64,000 bases of DNA from Vibrio celticus (GCF_024347335.1 NZ_AP025464.1:1922001-1986000); one strand, 5' to 3'; counted from the stretch's first letter, positions 36,286-45,915 are shown. A program made the numbers and translations. The notes: generated by a model not told the origin, from the sequence alone.

Positions 36286-37305
36286 ATGAAAACAGAGTAC
36301 TTAGGCGATGTTTTACAAGGCAGGCAGGTTATTGGCTCCTTGAATGTTGAAGACTTACAGGTCGGAGAGCATCAGTTTTGGTTTCAAGTGACCAGCGATG
36401 GACTAGGGCAACCGAAAAATATGCCAGTGTCTGTTTTTAAAGGAAGCCAAGATGGGCCAAAGTTGATGATCACCGCTGGTATTCATGGTGATGAGTTGAA
36501 TGGCGTGTTGGCTGCTCAACAAATTATCAGAGATCTCGTTGGCAAGAACTTAACTGGCACCGTGACTATTGTGCCTACGGTCAACTTGTCTGGTTTGTTA
36601 AATCATAGCCGCGATTTTATCTCTTCTGATCCGGGTTCATGTCCGGCTAATCTCAATCGACTTTTCCCTGGTGATTCTCATGGTTTAGCTGCTGAGCGTT
36701 TTGTAGCGTCATTATGGGAGCGCTTACTCAAGCACAATGCAACGTTCGCGGTTGATCTTCATACTCAAACGCGCGGCGCGGTTTATCCTCTCTATGTTTT
36801 TGCTGATTACCGGATTGATCAATGCTTGGAGATGGCGAGATTAATGCAACCCGATTGCGTGCTCAATGACCCAGGCGACCCAGGTATCTTAGAAACCGTA
36901 TGGAACCGAAGTGGTATCCCAAGTATCACGGTCGAAGTAGGGATGGGTAAGTTTACTCAACCTGACATGATTCAAAGAGCGGTAGACGGTGTTTTGAACA
37001 TGCTTTCCTATTATGAAATGCTTGAGGTCGATGGACAAGATCCGTTAGAAGTAAAGCAACTGCCAAGCATGGATTGGATTGAAGGCAACAACGTCGTGTC
37101 TATTCGTGCTGATATTGGTGGTTTTGTTCTGCCTCAGGTCGAGCTTTTGCAAAGCGTGGAGCAAGGTGATTTGTTAGCCATCCAATATGATGCTTTTGGT
37201 AATGAATGCCGTCGTTATCACGCACCGTCTGCTGGACGTGTCCTTAGCTATAACGTGGATGCGTTAAGGGAGCCGGGTGCGCTTGTTTGTCGCTTGCTAA
37301 GTTAA
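36286..37305 (+). CDS. Succinylglutamate desuccinylase / aspartoacylase family zinc hydrolase
   Basis: A 339-residue M14-like zinc amidohydrolase. Zinc ligands appear in GIHGDELNG (His and Glu) and the later His in FAVDLHTQTRG; the general-base Glu is in SITVEVGMGK. The C-terminal ~100 residues form a beta-barrel domain (ADIGGFVLPQVELLQSVEQGDLL) as in AstE/aspartoacylase relatives. The substrate, some N-acylated amino acid, is not evident; no ast genes adjoin. Monocistronic. Confidence 0.85.
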   Translation: MKTEYLGDVLQGRQVIGSLNVEDLQVGEHQFWFQVTSDGLGQPKNMPVSVFKGSQDGPKLMITAGIHGDELNGVLAAQQIIRDLVGKNLTGTVTIVPTVNLSGLLNHSRDFISSDPGSCPANLNRLFPGDSHGLAAERFVASLWERLLKHNATFAVDLHTQTRGAVYPLYVFADYRIDQCLEMARLMQPDCVLNDPGDPGILETVWNRSGIPSITVEVGMGKFTQPDMIQRAVDGVLNMLSYYEMLEVDGQDPLEVKQLPSMDWIEGNNVVSIRADIGGFVLPQVELLQSVEQGDLLAIQYDAFGNECRRYHAPSAGRVLSYNVDALREPGALVCRLLS

Positions 37306-37618
37306 GGCTCAGTCGTTGGACGTTTCCGTGTTAATGCACTGTGTTGCGATCTAAAACACGTAAAAAAAGACCGAGCTAGGCTCGGTCAAAGGACAGTTGT
37401 CTAGAGTAAGCACGTCTTGGACTTATCGAGAGAACTGCTTTTAGAGTAGCGAGGCTAGATTAAGAATCCATTGCAAGATAGTGACACTTCGACTGCTTTT
37501 CTATTTCAAAAATAATATTGAAAACATTATCTTAAACTCATCAAAAAGCCGACTGCGAGTTACGCGAGTCGGCTTTTTATTACTTCTCTTTCGAATCTTT
37601 ATCTCTATCTACACTCGA
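37306..37618. ncRNA. Intergenic region with candidate minus-strand small RNA
   Basis: The 313-bp gap contains at 37362-37387 a perfect stem GACCGAGC / GCTCGGTC which, on the minus strand, is followed by seven T: a full terminator. No minus-strand gene lies between it and the next terminator at 37543, so a transcript of up to ~150 bases starting in 37390-37540 is implied. A convincing promoter was not found by eye (AT-rich elements only). Hypothesis. Confidence 0.35.
37543..37577. terminator. Bidirectional terminator after scsC
   Basis: Stem AAAAAGCCGACT / AGTCGGCTTTTT with loop of 11 bases; ends the leftward scs-type operon. Confidence 0.85.
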
Positions 37619-38338
37619 TTAAAAAGCGTCATCCACGATCTCTTTTAATCGGTCATAAGGCACATATCCTAGTAAAACATTTCCGTTCATCATCATGGTT
37701 GGAGTGCCCGTTAAGCCTAGTGCACTGAACGTTTGATGGTTAGTGGTTAGAACCTGGTTTTGTTCTTGAGTTGTTTTTAGTTCCGCCTCTGTTCCCGTCT
37801 TCTTGGCAACGGCTTCTAGTGAGCTTTTCGAGTGAATACCGCTTTTCGCCATCAGCAATCTATCAACTTCAGGGAATGCTTCTGGGTTATCTTTCCATAC
37901 TTTCATCGCGTATAGCGCCGCGTTGGTGTCTAGTCCCGAAACCTGTTGCTGCTTAAACGATAAGTACACGTTGATCACTTTAATGTCGCTGTTTTCAGAG
38001 GCTAATTGAACCAAGCCTTTTTCCAAGCGCTTACAGTAAGGGCAGTTATAGTCGGTAAAGTTAATGATGACCGATTTGCCATCCGGATTGCCCGTGATTG
38101 GGTGGGCGTCATTGTTGTATAACCAATCATGGCTTTCCGCTTGGGCTTTCTTCGTTTGCTCTTGACCTGCAACGTACTGCTCTAAACTGGTATGCAATCC
38201 AGAGATCGTCGATGGGTTTTCCTTCAGGAATTGATTAATTTCTTCAAGTTGTTGAGTTTGTTCTTTGTTTAATTCTGCGAAGGCATTAGTACTCATTAAT
38301 GAGCCTAAAATCAGTGCGCTTATCAGATGCTTTTTCAT
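37619..38338 (-). CDS. ScsC-type periplasmic thiol:disulfide oxidoreductase
   Basis: A 239-residue exported protein (signal MKKHLISALILGSLMSTNAFA). DsbA-like thioredoxin fold with active site FTDYNCPYCKRLEKGL around residue 100 and cis-Pro loop GTPTMMMNG. An N-terminal helical arm (residues 22-70) resembles the oligomerisation part of ScsC. Its redox partner is the DsbD-like membrane protein upstream. ScsC homologues protect periplasmic proteins from copper and oxidation. Last gene of the cluster. Confidence 0.82.
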   Translation of the reverse strand: MKKHLISALILGSLMSTNAFAELNKEQTQQLEEINQFLKENPSTISGLHTSLEQYVAGQEQTKKAQAESHDWLYNNDAHPITGNPDGKSVIINFTDYNCPYCKRLEKGLVQLASENSDIKVINVYLSFKQQQVSGLDTNAALYAMKVWKDNPEAFPEVDRLLMAKSGIHSKSSLEAVAKKTGTEAELKTTQEQNQVLTTNHQTFSALGLTGTPTMMMNGNVLLGYVPYDRLKEIVDDAF

Positions 38339-38465
38339 ATTGTCTTTTCTCTAATTCGTGATAATCGTGAGCGCTTATTAGGTTGCGCTCACATTAATAT
38401 TGTTTGTTAAACTGGCTGAGTCGGTTTATTCACTTAGCTTTGCTCTGTTTTTCTTTGTGAGCGAT

Positions 38466-39035
38466 TTAGGCAAAGTAGGTTCTTAACCACAGGCCGATAG
38501 GGGATGTAACGCCGGTTGCGATACTGCTAATCTTTCCATCTTTGATGATGACAATACTTGGCGTGACATTGACTCCCCAACTTCTGCTGATCGATCCAGA
38601 GAGATCATTGATAACAGGGAATTCATACTCTTTGGCGTCTAAGAAGCGCTGAACACGTTCGTCTGGACCAGATGAAAGTGCGACAGAAACTACTTGATGG
38701 GAGTCGCTGAAGCTATTAACCGTCGGGCTCACCAATTTGCATGCGCTGCACCAAGTCGCCCAAAAATAGACAATAACGGGCTTACCGTTTTTGCTTAGCT
38801 CGATAACATCAATATCTTCCCCTTGGAGCGATTGACCTACAATTGGAATCGCGTCGCCTTGAGGCATGCTTCTGCTGTGATAAAAGTCCATGGCAAATGA
38901 AACCACGCCAACGATCAATATCATTGAAACCAGTTCCTTTCCCCACTTCTTAAGACGACTTGGCTTTTTGGCCTCACCCTTTACAGCGTCGTCTTCAATC
39001 GTGCTAGATTTCTCTTCATTGTTGGGAGTCTTCAT
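38466..39035 (-). CDS. ScsD-type membrane-anchored thioredoxin-like protein
   Basis: A 189-residue protein with an N-terminal helix (LVSMILIVGVVSFAMDF) and a periplasmic TlpA-like thioredoxin domain: YFWATWCSACKLVSPTVNSF holds the CSAC pair, and GVNVTPSIVII the cis-Pro. Three bases after scsB. In Salmonella ScsD is a thioredoxin-like member of the scs cluster. Confidence 0.82.
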   Translation of the reverse strand: MKTPNNEEKSSTIEDDAVKGEAKKPSRLKKWGKELVSMILIVGVVSFAMDFYHSRSMPQGDAIPIVGQSLQGEDIDVIELSKNGKPVIVYFWATWCSACKLVSPTVNSFSDSHQVVSVALSSGPDERVQRFLDAKEYEFPVINDLSGSISRSWGVNVTPSIVIIKDGKISSIATGVTSPIGLWLRTYFA

Positions 39036-39038
39036 CAG

Positions 39039-41150
39039 TTATCTCGCAGCGTCGATGGCTTGAACGACAGTGTCACTGTTGAGAATGACAGGCAGTGGAA
39101 TACCGCTTTTATAGCTCGGGCCGTAGACGATATTAAATGGCACACCAAATCGCCCATTACTTTGTAAATATTGAGTGACACTTTCACTTGGTGTTGTCCA
39201 ATCACCTTTCATCAAAACAATGTCTTCTTGCTGTAGGTGACTGTAGACAGGGTCTTGAAGGATGACGCCGATCTTGTTGGCTTTACAGGTGATACACCAA
39301 TCAGCAGTCACATCAACAAACACCGTTTTGCCTTCATCAACGAGCTGAGGGATTTGCTTCGCATCCAGCTTTTGCCAAGCGAGATCGTCAACAATCGGAG
39401 TCGCCCAGTTATCAGCGGTGACACTACCGACGATCAATGCAGCACCAAACATCAAGGTTGTGGTTGCGACGATAGGAATCAGCACCTTGCGACCCAACTT
39501 ACGACCAATCCAAATCAATACTGAAATCACGATAAATAGCGACAGCAGGATAGTTGGGAATTTACCAATGAATGGGCTAAGGAGGCTTGTTAGCCATAGG
39601 CTGGTAATGAACATCATTAAGCCAAATACCAGCTTAACTTTGAACATCCACGCCCCAGGCTTTGGAAGCAATTTGGTTAGGCTTGGGAATAGCGCAAAGA
39701 TCAACCAAGGCGCACTCATACCGATACCGAGCGCGATGAAGATTGCCCATAGCTCTTGGTAGCTTGCTCCGAGTGCATACGCGACAGCGGTTCCTAGGAA
39801 TGGTGCGCTACATGGCGTTGCTAACAGCGTTGCAAACATGCCTTGAACAAAGTGGCCTGAATGTGAGTCATCACCTTTGGTTGCCATCCAAGTGTTTAAA
39901 CCTGATGGTAGTCTGAATTCGAATAACCCAAGCAGGTTAATCGAGAACAGCAAAGTGATGATCAGCATGAACCCGATGAACCAAACGTTTTGGAATTGGA
40001 TTCCCCAACCAATCGCATTACCCCCCATTTTTAGTGCGGTCATACCTAGGGCTAACAGCGCAAATGATGTAATGACACCTGAAGCAGAAGCTAAGAATGA
40101 GAGTCGGATATGACGATTAGATGCACCTTGGTTTTGAATGATGCTGTTTAATTTCATTCCTAAGACTGGCAAAACACATGGCATGATGTTGAGGATCAAA
40201 CCACCAATTAAAGCGAAGCCTATCATCGCCAAAAAGCCGTTGTTGCTTGTTTGGTAAGCGATCGGTTCTGAGCCAACTTGGGCCGTCATCTCTTCGGCGA
40301 AATTAGTGTCTGAAACGGTGACACTCACGTTACGGTCCGTTAAGTCGACTTCACCTATCCAGTTGCTCACATCAAATACGGCCGTCATTGTATTGTCTGT
40401 GATGTGGACGCTTGGTTGAGAGAAGAAGTCATCAATCACTTCTTGCCCGTCAATCAACACCATCGGCTTATCCCAGCCATCTTTACTTGTCAGCTGAGTA
40501 ACCAGTTGCTGCTTGCTCTTGTCCCAAAATAGACCATTGACCGAAGTGCGGTTAGCTTCTCGTGGAGATTGGCTCATCCCTTGGTTGAACAAGAACATCG
40601 CTTCTTCATCGAGCGCTAAGGTTTGTGGGTCAATCGGCAGTTCGATATCGTAATCGGTTAACACACAGATATTGGTACACGACGGAAAGGTAAACGATGC
40701 CCTGAATATCGCAGGCTTCGTGTTGTCTTTCAGGGTTAACGTGACAGGAAAGCTGACATGTTTTTTGTAGCCTAACGTCATGACGTCAAGCTGCTCGTAG
40801 TATTTAGGTATCGGCCAGCGCCACTCTACTGACTCAATGTTTGTTGAACCAGACCAGTCCCAGCTTGGCGGAATGCCACCTTCGCCTGGGCTGCGCCAAT
40901 AGGTTTTCCAGTCGCCGTCGAGCACGACATCGAGCACGGTTTGAATCTTAGAGCCGTCCTCCGATTGTTCACCTGTCGACATCATTCGCATCTTAACAGG
41001 CGGATGCTCGGGCACACTAAGCCAGCCCGTTGTCTGTGCCAAGGCGGTAAATGACGTCATAACCAAAAGGGCAGTGACTAAGGTTTTCGCGCATGTACGC
41101 ATAGAGAATGCCAATGAATCGACAAACTTAGTTAGTAGTGTGTTGTACAC
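39039..41150 (-). CDS. ScsB-type (DsbD-like) transmembrane electron conduit
   Basis: A 703-residue protein. N-terminal signal sequence and a large periplasmic domain (to about residue 290) with FTFPSCTNICVLTDYDIEL supplying a Cys pair; eight membrane helices with the two conserved Cys in LNIMPCVLPVLGMKLN and LLATPCSAPFLGTAVAYALG; and a C-terminal thioredoxin domain with VTADWCITCKANKIG. Electrons go from cytosolic thioredoxin to ScsC/ScsD. The GTG at 41150 has GGAG eight bases upstream; an ATG at 41102 is the alternative start. Confidence 0.88.
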   Translation of the reverse strand: MYNTLLTKFVDSLAFSMRTCAKTLVTALLVMTSFTALAQTTGWLSVPEHPPVKMRMMSTGEQSEDGSKIQTVLDVVLDGDWKTYWRSPGEGGIPPSWDWSGSTNIESVEWRWPIPKYYEQLDVMTLGYKKHVSFPVTLTLKDNTKPAIFRASFTFPSCTNICVLTDYDIELPIDPQTLALDEEAMFLFNQGMSQSPREANRTSVNGLFWDKSKQQLVTQLTSKDGWDKPMVLIDGQEVIDDFFSQPSVHITDNTMTAVFDVSNWIGEVDLTDRNVSVTVSDTNFAEEMTAQVGSEPIAYQTSNNGFLAMIGFALIGGLILNIMPCVLPVLGMKLNSIIQNQGASNRHIRLSFLASASGVITSFALLALGMTALKMGGNAIGWGIQFQNVWFIGFMLIITLLFSINLLGLFEFRLPSGLNTWMATKGDDSHSGHFVQGMFATLLATPCSAPFLGTAVAYALGASYQELWAIFIALGIGMSAPWLIFALFPSLTKLLPKPGAWMFKVKLVFGLMMFITSLWLTSLLSPFIGKFPTILLSLFIVISVLIWIGRKLGRKVLIPIVATTTLMFGAALIVGSVTADNWATPIVDDLAWQKLDAKQIPQLVDEGKTVFVDVTADWCITCKANKIGVILQDPVYSHLQQEDIVLMKGDWTTPSESVTQYLQSNGRFGVPFNIVYGPSYKSGIPLPVILNSDTVVQAIDAAR

Positions 41151-41197
41151 AAATGTATCTCCAAAAAATAAATAAAAGGGTGTAGTAGCCCGGTTAT

Positions 41198-41686
41198 TTA
41201 CTCTCTAAATATACAGTGTTTTAGATGCAATCGGTGTTTTGTCGGTCGAGTAGAGCGATGATTGTCTCTAGATAATCTCGAGATGTGAGGAGGTAAGTTA
41301 AACGCAACAGCAATAATAAGTACGAATGGGATCAGCCAGCCGGTTTTAGGGGCGGCAAAGGTCAGCATTTTCGAACTCAGGCTGCATGAACTTGAATTGG
41401 GTGACGTTAACATTTTTGAGGCTTCTAAGCCGAAAACACTGGCGTATAGAGTGGCCATTTTTTCTGAAGAAGCGATGTCGGTTTGAGGGTTACTGGTTTC
41501 TGTATGAGTTTGTGCGCCAACTAGGACTGATTGACCATTAGCGGATGCAGATAACGATACTTTCTTTACGGCCAGAGTGCTCGCCAGACAAGTTACGATA
41601 ACCAGTCCGGTAAGGAAGAGCGCCCAAAGCGAATGCTTTTGTCGGCGGTTCTGTGTGGATAAGAAAAGTAGTGATGTGTTCAGCAA
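41198..41686 (-). CDS. Membrane protein at the head of the scs-type cluster (possible ScsA counterpart)
   Basis: The frame gives up to 162 residues with two hydrophobic segments (WALFLTGLVIVTCLASTLAV and GWLIPFVLIIAVAFNLPP) and a periplasmic loop containing SPNSSSCSLSSKMLTFAAPK. It ends in a basic tail. Only TTG or CTG starts exist at the 5' end, without a good ribosome-binding site, so the start is uncertain. Its position 47 bp before scsB recalls scsA, but I cannot show homology. Confidence 0.55.
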   Translation of the reverse strand: MLNTSLLFLSTQNRRQKHSLWALFLTGLVIVTCLASTLAVKKVSLSASANGQSVLVGAQTHTETSNPQTDIASSEKMATLYASVFGLEASKMLTSPNSSSCSLSSKMLTFAAPKTGWLIPFVLIIAVAFNLPPHISRLSRDNHRSTRPTKHRLHLKHCIFRE

Positions 41687-41950
41687 ATTAGTCAGTAATC
41701 AAATCTGTTATTAGTTAAAGCCAGCTCATTGAATTGTGGCTAGCTTAGATAAGTTCTCTTCGCGCCACAAGTCATAAAATGGTTAAAGTGAAACTATGTA
41801 TAAACGCGGAAAACGGCAGGTACACGATAAACGACGCATAAACACCAATTCACGCGAATACGACCTTGAGTTCTAGCTAAAGTTCACAACAACTGAAAGT
41901 TATCGCTAATTTATTCTTTATCGAGTGGTCTATCCAAGATGAGGCGATAC
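41687..41950. other. Intergenic region upstream of the scs-type operon
   Basis: About 265 bases expected to carry the operon's promoter. No copper-box, coding frame or repeat that I can defend. Confidence 0.45.
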
Positions 41951-41993
41951 AAAAAAGCCCAACACACCGTCAGTGATGAACGTGTTGGGCTTT
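41951..41993 (-). terminator. Rho-independent terminator of the following small gene
   Basis: Stem AAAGCCCAACAC / GTGTTGGGCTTT with a 16-base loop; on the minus strand it runs into six T. Confidence 0.8.
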
Positions 41994-42017
41994 AATCATT
42001 GGTGCTATTGGAAAGGC

Positions 42018-42266
42018 TTAGTGAGTGCGGCGAGGGCCGTTACGTACCAAGTCTTTACCGTTATCAAACACTTCTTTAGTGATCCAGCGAGCAAGCAGAA
42101 CTTTGTGGCTGCTGTTGAATACAGCAACGAAGTGACGACCATCTGAATTATTGGTTGCCATGCCTACACCTTCAACCCCTTCAAGGCCTAAACCGCCAGC
42201 TTCCACTGAAATTAGGAATTGCTCTAGTTCTTCTAGAGACTCAATAATATCAAGTTCGTTGTTCAT
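42018..42266 (-). CDS. Small conserved-looking protein of unknown function
   Basis: I start at the ATG 42266 (MNNELDIIESLEELEQFL), behind GAGAG; the longer frame to 42377 adds a basic, improbable leader. The 82-residue product has an acidic helical N-terminus, a glycine-rich centre (EAGGLGLEGVEGVGMATN) and a basic end. No family recognised; it has its own terminator. Confidence 0.6.
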   Translation of the reverse strand: MNNELDIIESLEELEQFLISVEAGGLGLEGVEGVGMATNNSDGRHFVAVFNSSHKVLLARWITKEVFDNGKDLVRNGPRRTH

Positions 42267-42518
42267 TTTTATGCTCTCTTGCTGTGAGCCAACATCGTAT
42301 TTAGGGCGCTTTAGTGCATGTGCTCGAATGAAGATATTGGTTGTTGTTCTTTGTTGGATGCGTACTCTACAGGTCATAAGAGGGGATTGGAACTATCAAA
42401 TATTAGAAGCAGGCTGCTAATTTGCGAGTTTTTAACATAACATACGTTTAAATGCTTGTTATCCATATTCTTTTTACTACTATTTATAGGGTCAATTTAA
42501 ACAGTAATAGGAATTAAT

Positions 42519-44123
42519 ATGATGAAGGTTTGGCGTTGTCTATTGTTAATGTTGGCGTTTGTCGCATTTGGAAGTTATGCGCAGAGCGTTGAGAAAATCG
42601 CAGAAGTACAAGATCAGTTAATGCTCGATCTAGTAACATTAGAAACGGCGCATGATGCTGAAAAACCCTTTCTTGAAGATATATTAAGGCGTAAGAATCA
42701 GGGCCTACGCGAAGAGATTTTTTCACAGCTATCGTCGGATAAAAAAGAGGGGCTGGATGTCACTCTTGCTCAGCAGGTTGAACTACTGCAAAAATTACTG
42801 TCATTGAATGAAATTAAAATCGTTTCAATGAGTAAAGAAAACCGTTCAGCTGAAGGTGATGCTAAAAAACGCCTTGAATTGCGTATTCAAAAACGAATCG
42901 GAATGATGGATGTTTATTATCAGCAGCTTGCTAAGACCTTAAATTGGTCAAAAGAACGTGGTGTTGATGTTTCTGTTCCTGAAGGTGAGCTCAAAACAGC
43001 ACTTGTTTCTCGTTCTCAATATCTTACTAATGCGATTCTATACACTGATACACAGCGTCAAGATTTAGAACGCCGGTTATCTTATGTAAGTGAAGAAGAG
43101 AAAGCGACCATTAAAACTGAGCTTGAACGTTTCAGTGAGCGAACTAGCGTTATGGTTGCGAGCTTAGAAGAAACCATCACGCTAATGGAACCGTTTGGCG
43201 TAGATGTGACCTCATACAAACGTGTTTTGCTAGCGACGACAGGCGACATTAACGCTGATGTGTTGGATGTTGATGTTGCACTGGAACTGTTGGATGGTTG
43301 GCTTCGTTCATTCAGTTCATGGGCTTTTGAAAATACCCCTTCATTTATCGTTAAACTCGCGCTTTTCCTCGGGATTTTGTATGTAACTCGCCTTATTGCT
43401 AATGTGGCGCGTAAAACCGTTCGCAAGAGTGTTTCGCACTCTAAAATGGACTTCAGTGTATTGATGCAGGACTTCTTTGTATCAATTGCATCTAAAGCGG
43501 TCGTGTTTGTTGGTTTGCTGATCGCCCTCTCTCAAATAGGGATCGAGTTAGCTCCGTTATTAACTGGTTTCGGTGTTGCGGGTGTCATCATTGGTTTCGC
43601 ATTGCAAGATACGCTATCTAATTTTGCATCGGGTTTGATGATCTTGATCTACCGTCCTTATGATGTGGGTGACATGGTTAAAGTCGCGGGTGTGCAAGGC
43701 ACGGTAAAAGACATGAGTTTAGTGTCGACGACCGTTCAAACCATCGATAACCAACGCTTGGTGATTCCGAACAACAAGATTTGGGGTGACGTGATCAACA
43801 ACATCACGGCAGAGCGTGTAAGGCGTGTTGATATGGTTTTCGGTATTGGTTACTCAGATGATATCGATAAAGCGAAAGCGGTATTGAACGACATCATTCT
43901 AGCGCACCCTCTAGTGTTGAAAAAACCAGAGCACATGATCAAGCTTCACACCTTGAATACCTCTTCTGTTGATTTCGTAGTACGACCTTGGGTTAAGACT
44001 GATGATTATTGGGATGTGTACTGGGATGTAACGGAAACCGTGAAGAAACGCTTCGATGAAGAAGGCATCACGATTCCATTCCCTCAACGAGATGTACATA
44101 TTTACAATCACGAAGAGAACTAA
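42519..44123 (+). CDS. MscS family mechanosensitive channel with long periplasmic domain
   Basis: A 534-residue protein. A signal peptide (MKVWRCLLLMLAFVAFGSYA) precedes a ~240-residue helical, coiled-coil-like periplasmic region, then membrane helices from about residue 285 and the MscS pore and beta domain: FALQDTLSNFASGLMILIYR, PYDVGDMVKVAGVQGTVKDM, QRLVIPNNKIWGDVI. It releases solutes upon membrane tension. Larger than MscS (286) and smaller than MscK (1120). Single gene. Confidence 0.92.
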   Translation: MMKVWRCLLLMLAFVAFGSYAQSVEKIAEVQDQLMLDLVTLETAHDAEKPFLEDILRRKNQGLREEIFSQLSSDKKEGLDVTLAQQVELLQKLLSLNEIKIVSMSKENRSAEGDAKKRLELRIQKRIGMMDVYYQQLAKTLNWSKERGVDVSVPEGELKTALVSRSQYLTNAILYTDTQRQDLERRLSYVSEEEKATIKTELERFSERTSVMVASLEETITLMEPFGVDVTSYKRVLLATTGDINADVLDVDVALELLDGWLRSFSSWAFENTPSFIVKLALFLGILYVTRLIANVARKTVRKSVSHSKMDFSVLMQDFFVSIASKAVVFVGLLIALSQIGIELAPLLTGFGVAGVIIGFALQDTLSNFASGLMILIYRPYDVGDMVKVAGVQGTVKDMSLVSTTVQTIDNQRLVIPNNKIWGDVINNITAERVRRVDMVFGIGYSDDIDKAKAVLNDIILAHPLVLKKPEHMIKLHTLNTSSVDFVVRPWVKTDDYWDVYWDVTETVKKRFDEEGITIPFPQRDVHIYNHEEN

Positions 44124-44212
44124 ACGAAAGAGCTAGTACGAGAAGCGATTTCGAAAAGAGCTACTACGAAACAGCTAAGCGCAGCTTAGAGTCGACTTCT
44201 TAATGTGATATC

Positions 44213-44243
44213 AAATGGACGCTGAATAAGCGTCCATTTTTAT
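44213..44243 (+). terminator. Terminator after the MscS-type gene
   Basis: Stem AAATGGACGCT / AGCGTCCATTT, short loop, T run. Confidence 0.8.
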
Positions 44244-44360
44244 TGGCTGACAGTTATTTACTACGATTGGTATTATATTGAGCTTCATTCTTTTAGGTAA
44301 CTCAACCACCTTAGAATTAAGTTATGATAGGGTAGGCTTAGTTTGGACAGTTGAAAGCGA

Positions 44361-45194
44361 ATGGATGATTCACAGCAAAAAACGAACAGTAGAAATACAA
44401 CAGTAAGAAAAGCGACGCGAATCGAAAGCGTTATGAACTCTGCGATGTGGCATCTAACCCAAAGAGACATGACGGAAAGCGAGCTGATTGCGAAGCTCAA
44501 AGTGAAAACCGATAATCAAGAATGGATCGATGAAACTTTAGGGACTCTGAAAGGCTTTGGGTATCTCAAGCCTGATCAAGTGTTTGCAGAACAATTCGTG
44601 GAACAAGCTTTTTCTGGTGAATTCGGTTCTCGATATATTGTCGAAAAATTGAAGAAGAAGGGCCTGACGGACTTAGTGATTTCTGATGCAATCCATAAAG
44701 TGTCCTTCGAAAAGTCTATTGATGAACAAACCATCTTGATAGACCGAATCAACCACTACTACTCAAGCTTTACCATGAGCCGTGAAAAGCTGGTTGCGAC
44801 CCTGCAAAAGCGTGGCTTTAGCTATCAACAAGTTAAGGTAGCGATTGAACAGCACCCACAAGCGCATCAACTGAAAAGTAACATTCAAATTAAGGCCGAG
44901 AAAGCCGACTTGGAAAAAGAAGTACTCAAGTATGCTCGTAAAGGCAAGGGCCTGACCGCCATTCAGCAAGAGCTTAGACAACGACAAATCGACACCAGTG
45001 AACTGTCATCGCTCATCGACCGATTGATTAATGAGGAGCAGCTAGATTTCTATTCTTCGTGTTTAGAACAGTTACAAAAGAAATCTTATGACCTCAACGA
45101 TCACAAAGAGCGTTCAAAGGCGTACGCAATGTTAAGTCGAAAAGGCTTTTCGTCGGATGAAATCAAATTTGCTCTGAGTGAAGGCAACGAATAA
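44361..45194 (+). CDS. Long RecX-like protein
   Basis: A 277-residue protein whose N-terminal part follows the RecX pattern: AMWHLTQRDMTESELIAKLK (family: A...L..R..S..EL..KL), TLKGFGYLKPDQVFAEQFVE and YIVEKLKKKGLTDLVISDAI. Three-helix RecX modules seem to recur toward the C-terminus (LVATLQKRGFSYQQVKVAIE; EVLKYARKGKGLTAIQQELR; YAMLSRKGFSSDEIKFALSE). Typical RecX is ~150 residues and sits by recA; this one is nearly double and has no recA nearby. RecX proteins inhibit RecA filament growth; whether this one does is inference. Confidence 0.75.
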   Translation: MDDSQQKTNSRNTTVRKATRIESVMNSAMWHLTQRDMTESELIAKLKVKTDNQEWIDETLGTLKGFGYLKPDQVFAEQFVEQAFSGEFGSRYIVEKLKKKGLTDLVISDAIHKVSFEKSIDEQTILIDRINHYYSSFTMSREKLVATLQKRGFSYQQVKVAIEQHPQAHQLKSNIQIKAEKADLEKEVLKYARKGKGLTAIQQELRQRQIDTSELSSLIDRLINEEQLDFYSSCLEQLQKKSYDLNDHKERSKAYAMLSRKGFSSDEIKFALSEGNE

Positions 45195-45344
45195 CTAAGC
45201 CGGACAAATTTCCTATGTTGCATGTTGGTTTGTCCTAAGTAACTATTTGACAAAAGTGTTTCACCTTAAAAAGCCAAACACAGATTTTTTTGCGCAAAGC
45301 TTGTTTTCAACCTAGTTGGTAGCGAGATTCTGCATACCAAAGAA

Positions 45345-45915
45345 TTAGCTCTTGGATACGAGCATTGGCAATAGGTGCTTCGTAAGCAGCGTCACTCTGT
45401 CTCTTGGTCTCGGTACAAAGTTCGATGTGATTGCTACCACCACCTCATCGTTTGGTGATACAAACAGCGCGTTGCCCCCATCACCAAGAGCGCAATAGCA
45501 ATTATTTGAGATATGAGGCATCAACCACTATAGAAAGCCGTATCGACGCTCTCTATAGCGACTCTGCTCCGAAGTGCTTTGCTGTATCCACGAACTCGAC
45601 AGTAAGCGCCGACCATCCCAACGCCCGTTGGCAAGGTAAAGATTTGCCAGCTTAATTAGGTCAAGCGTGCTTAACACGAGCCCCCAACCAGTTGTATTAA
45701 CACCACGAGGGTCTGCAACCCAACCACGCTCTGTTGCACCTCGAGTAAACTCCAGATGCTGCTGCCGATCGCTTAGAGTGATATTCTTCACAGGAGCGAT
45801 CCCAAGCGGTGCAAATAACTGCTGATTTGCGTAGTCTGCCACCCTTTGCCCAGTAGCGTTGATCAACACCACTGATAAGACGTGCAACGCGGGTGTGGTG
45901 TACTTAAACTGCCTC
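45345..45915 (-). pseudogene. Serine hydrolase (beta-lactamase class C-like) remnant
   Basis: The minus strand encodes the C-terminal half of a class C-type serine hydrolase: FKYTTPALHVLSVVLINATG, YANQQLFAPLGI, TTGWGLVLSTLDLIKLANLY, then RRYGFL, an in-frame TAG at 45528-45530, and on in the same frame WWLMPHISNNCYCALGDGGN ... VAITSNFVPRPRD to a TAA at 45345. The N-terminal half with the SxxK nucleophile is absent; the remnant stops next to the ABC gene cluster. So it is doubly broken and marks the left border of the island. Confidence 0.8.

Noticed and set aside
45195..45235. GGACAAA...TTTGTCC inverted repeat after the RecX-like gene
   Set aside because: No T run follows and the loop is long; not convincing as a terminator.
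45431..45655. Plus-strand frame of 74 codons
   Set aside because: Antisense of the serine-hydrolase remnant, which has clear family motifs on the other strand.
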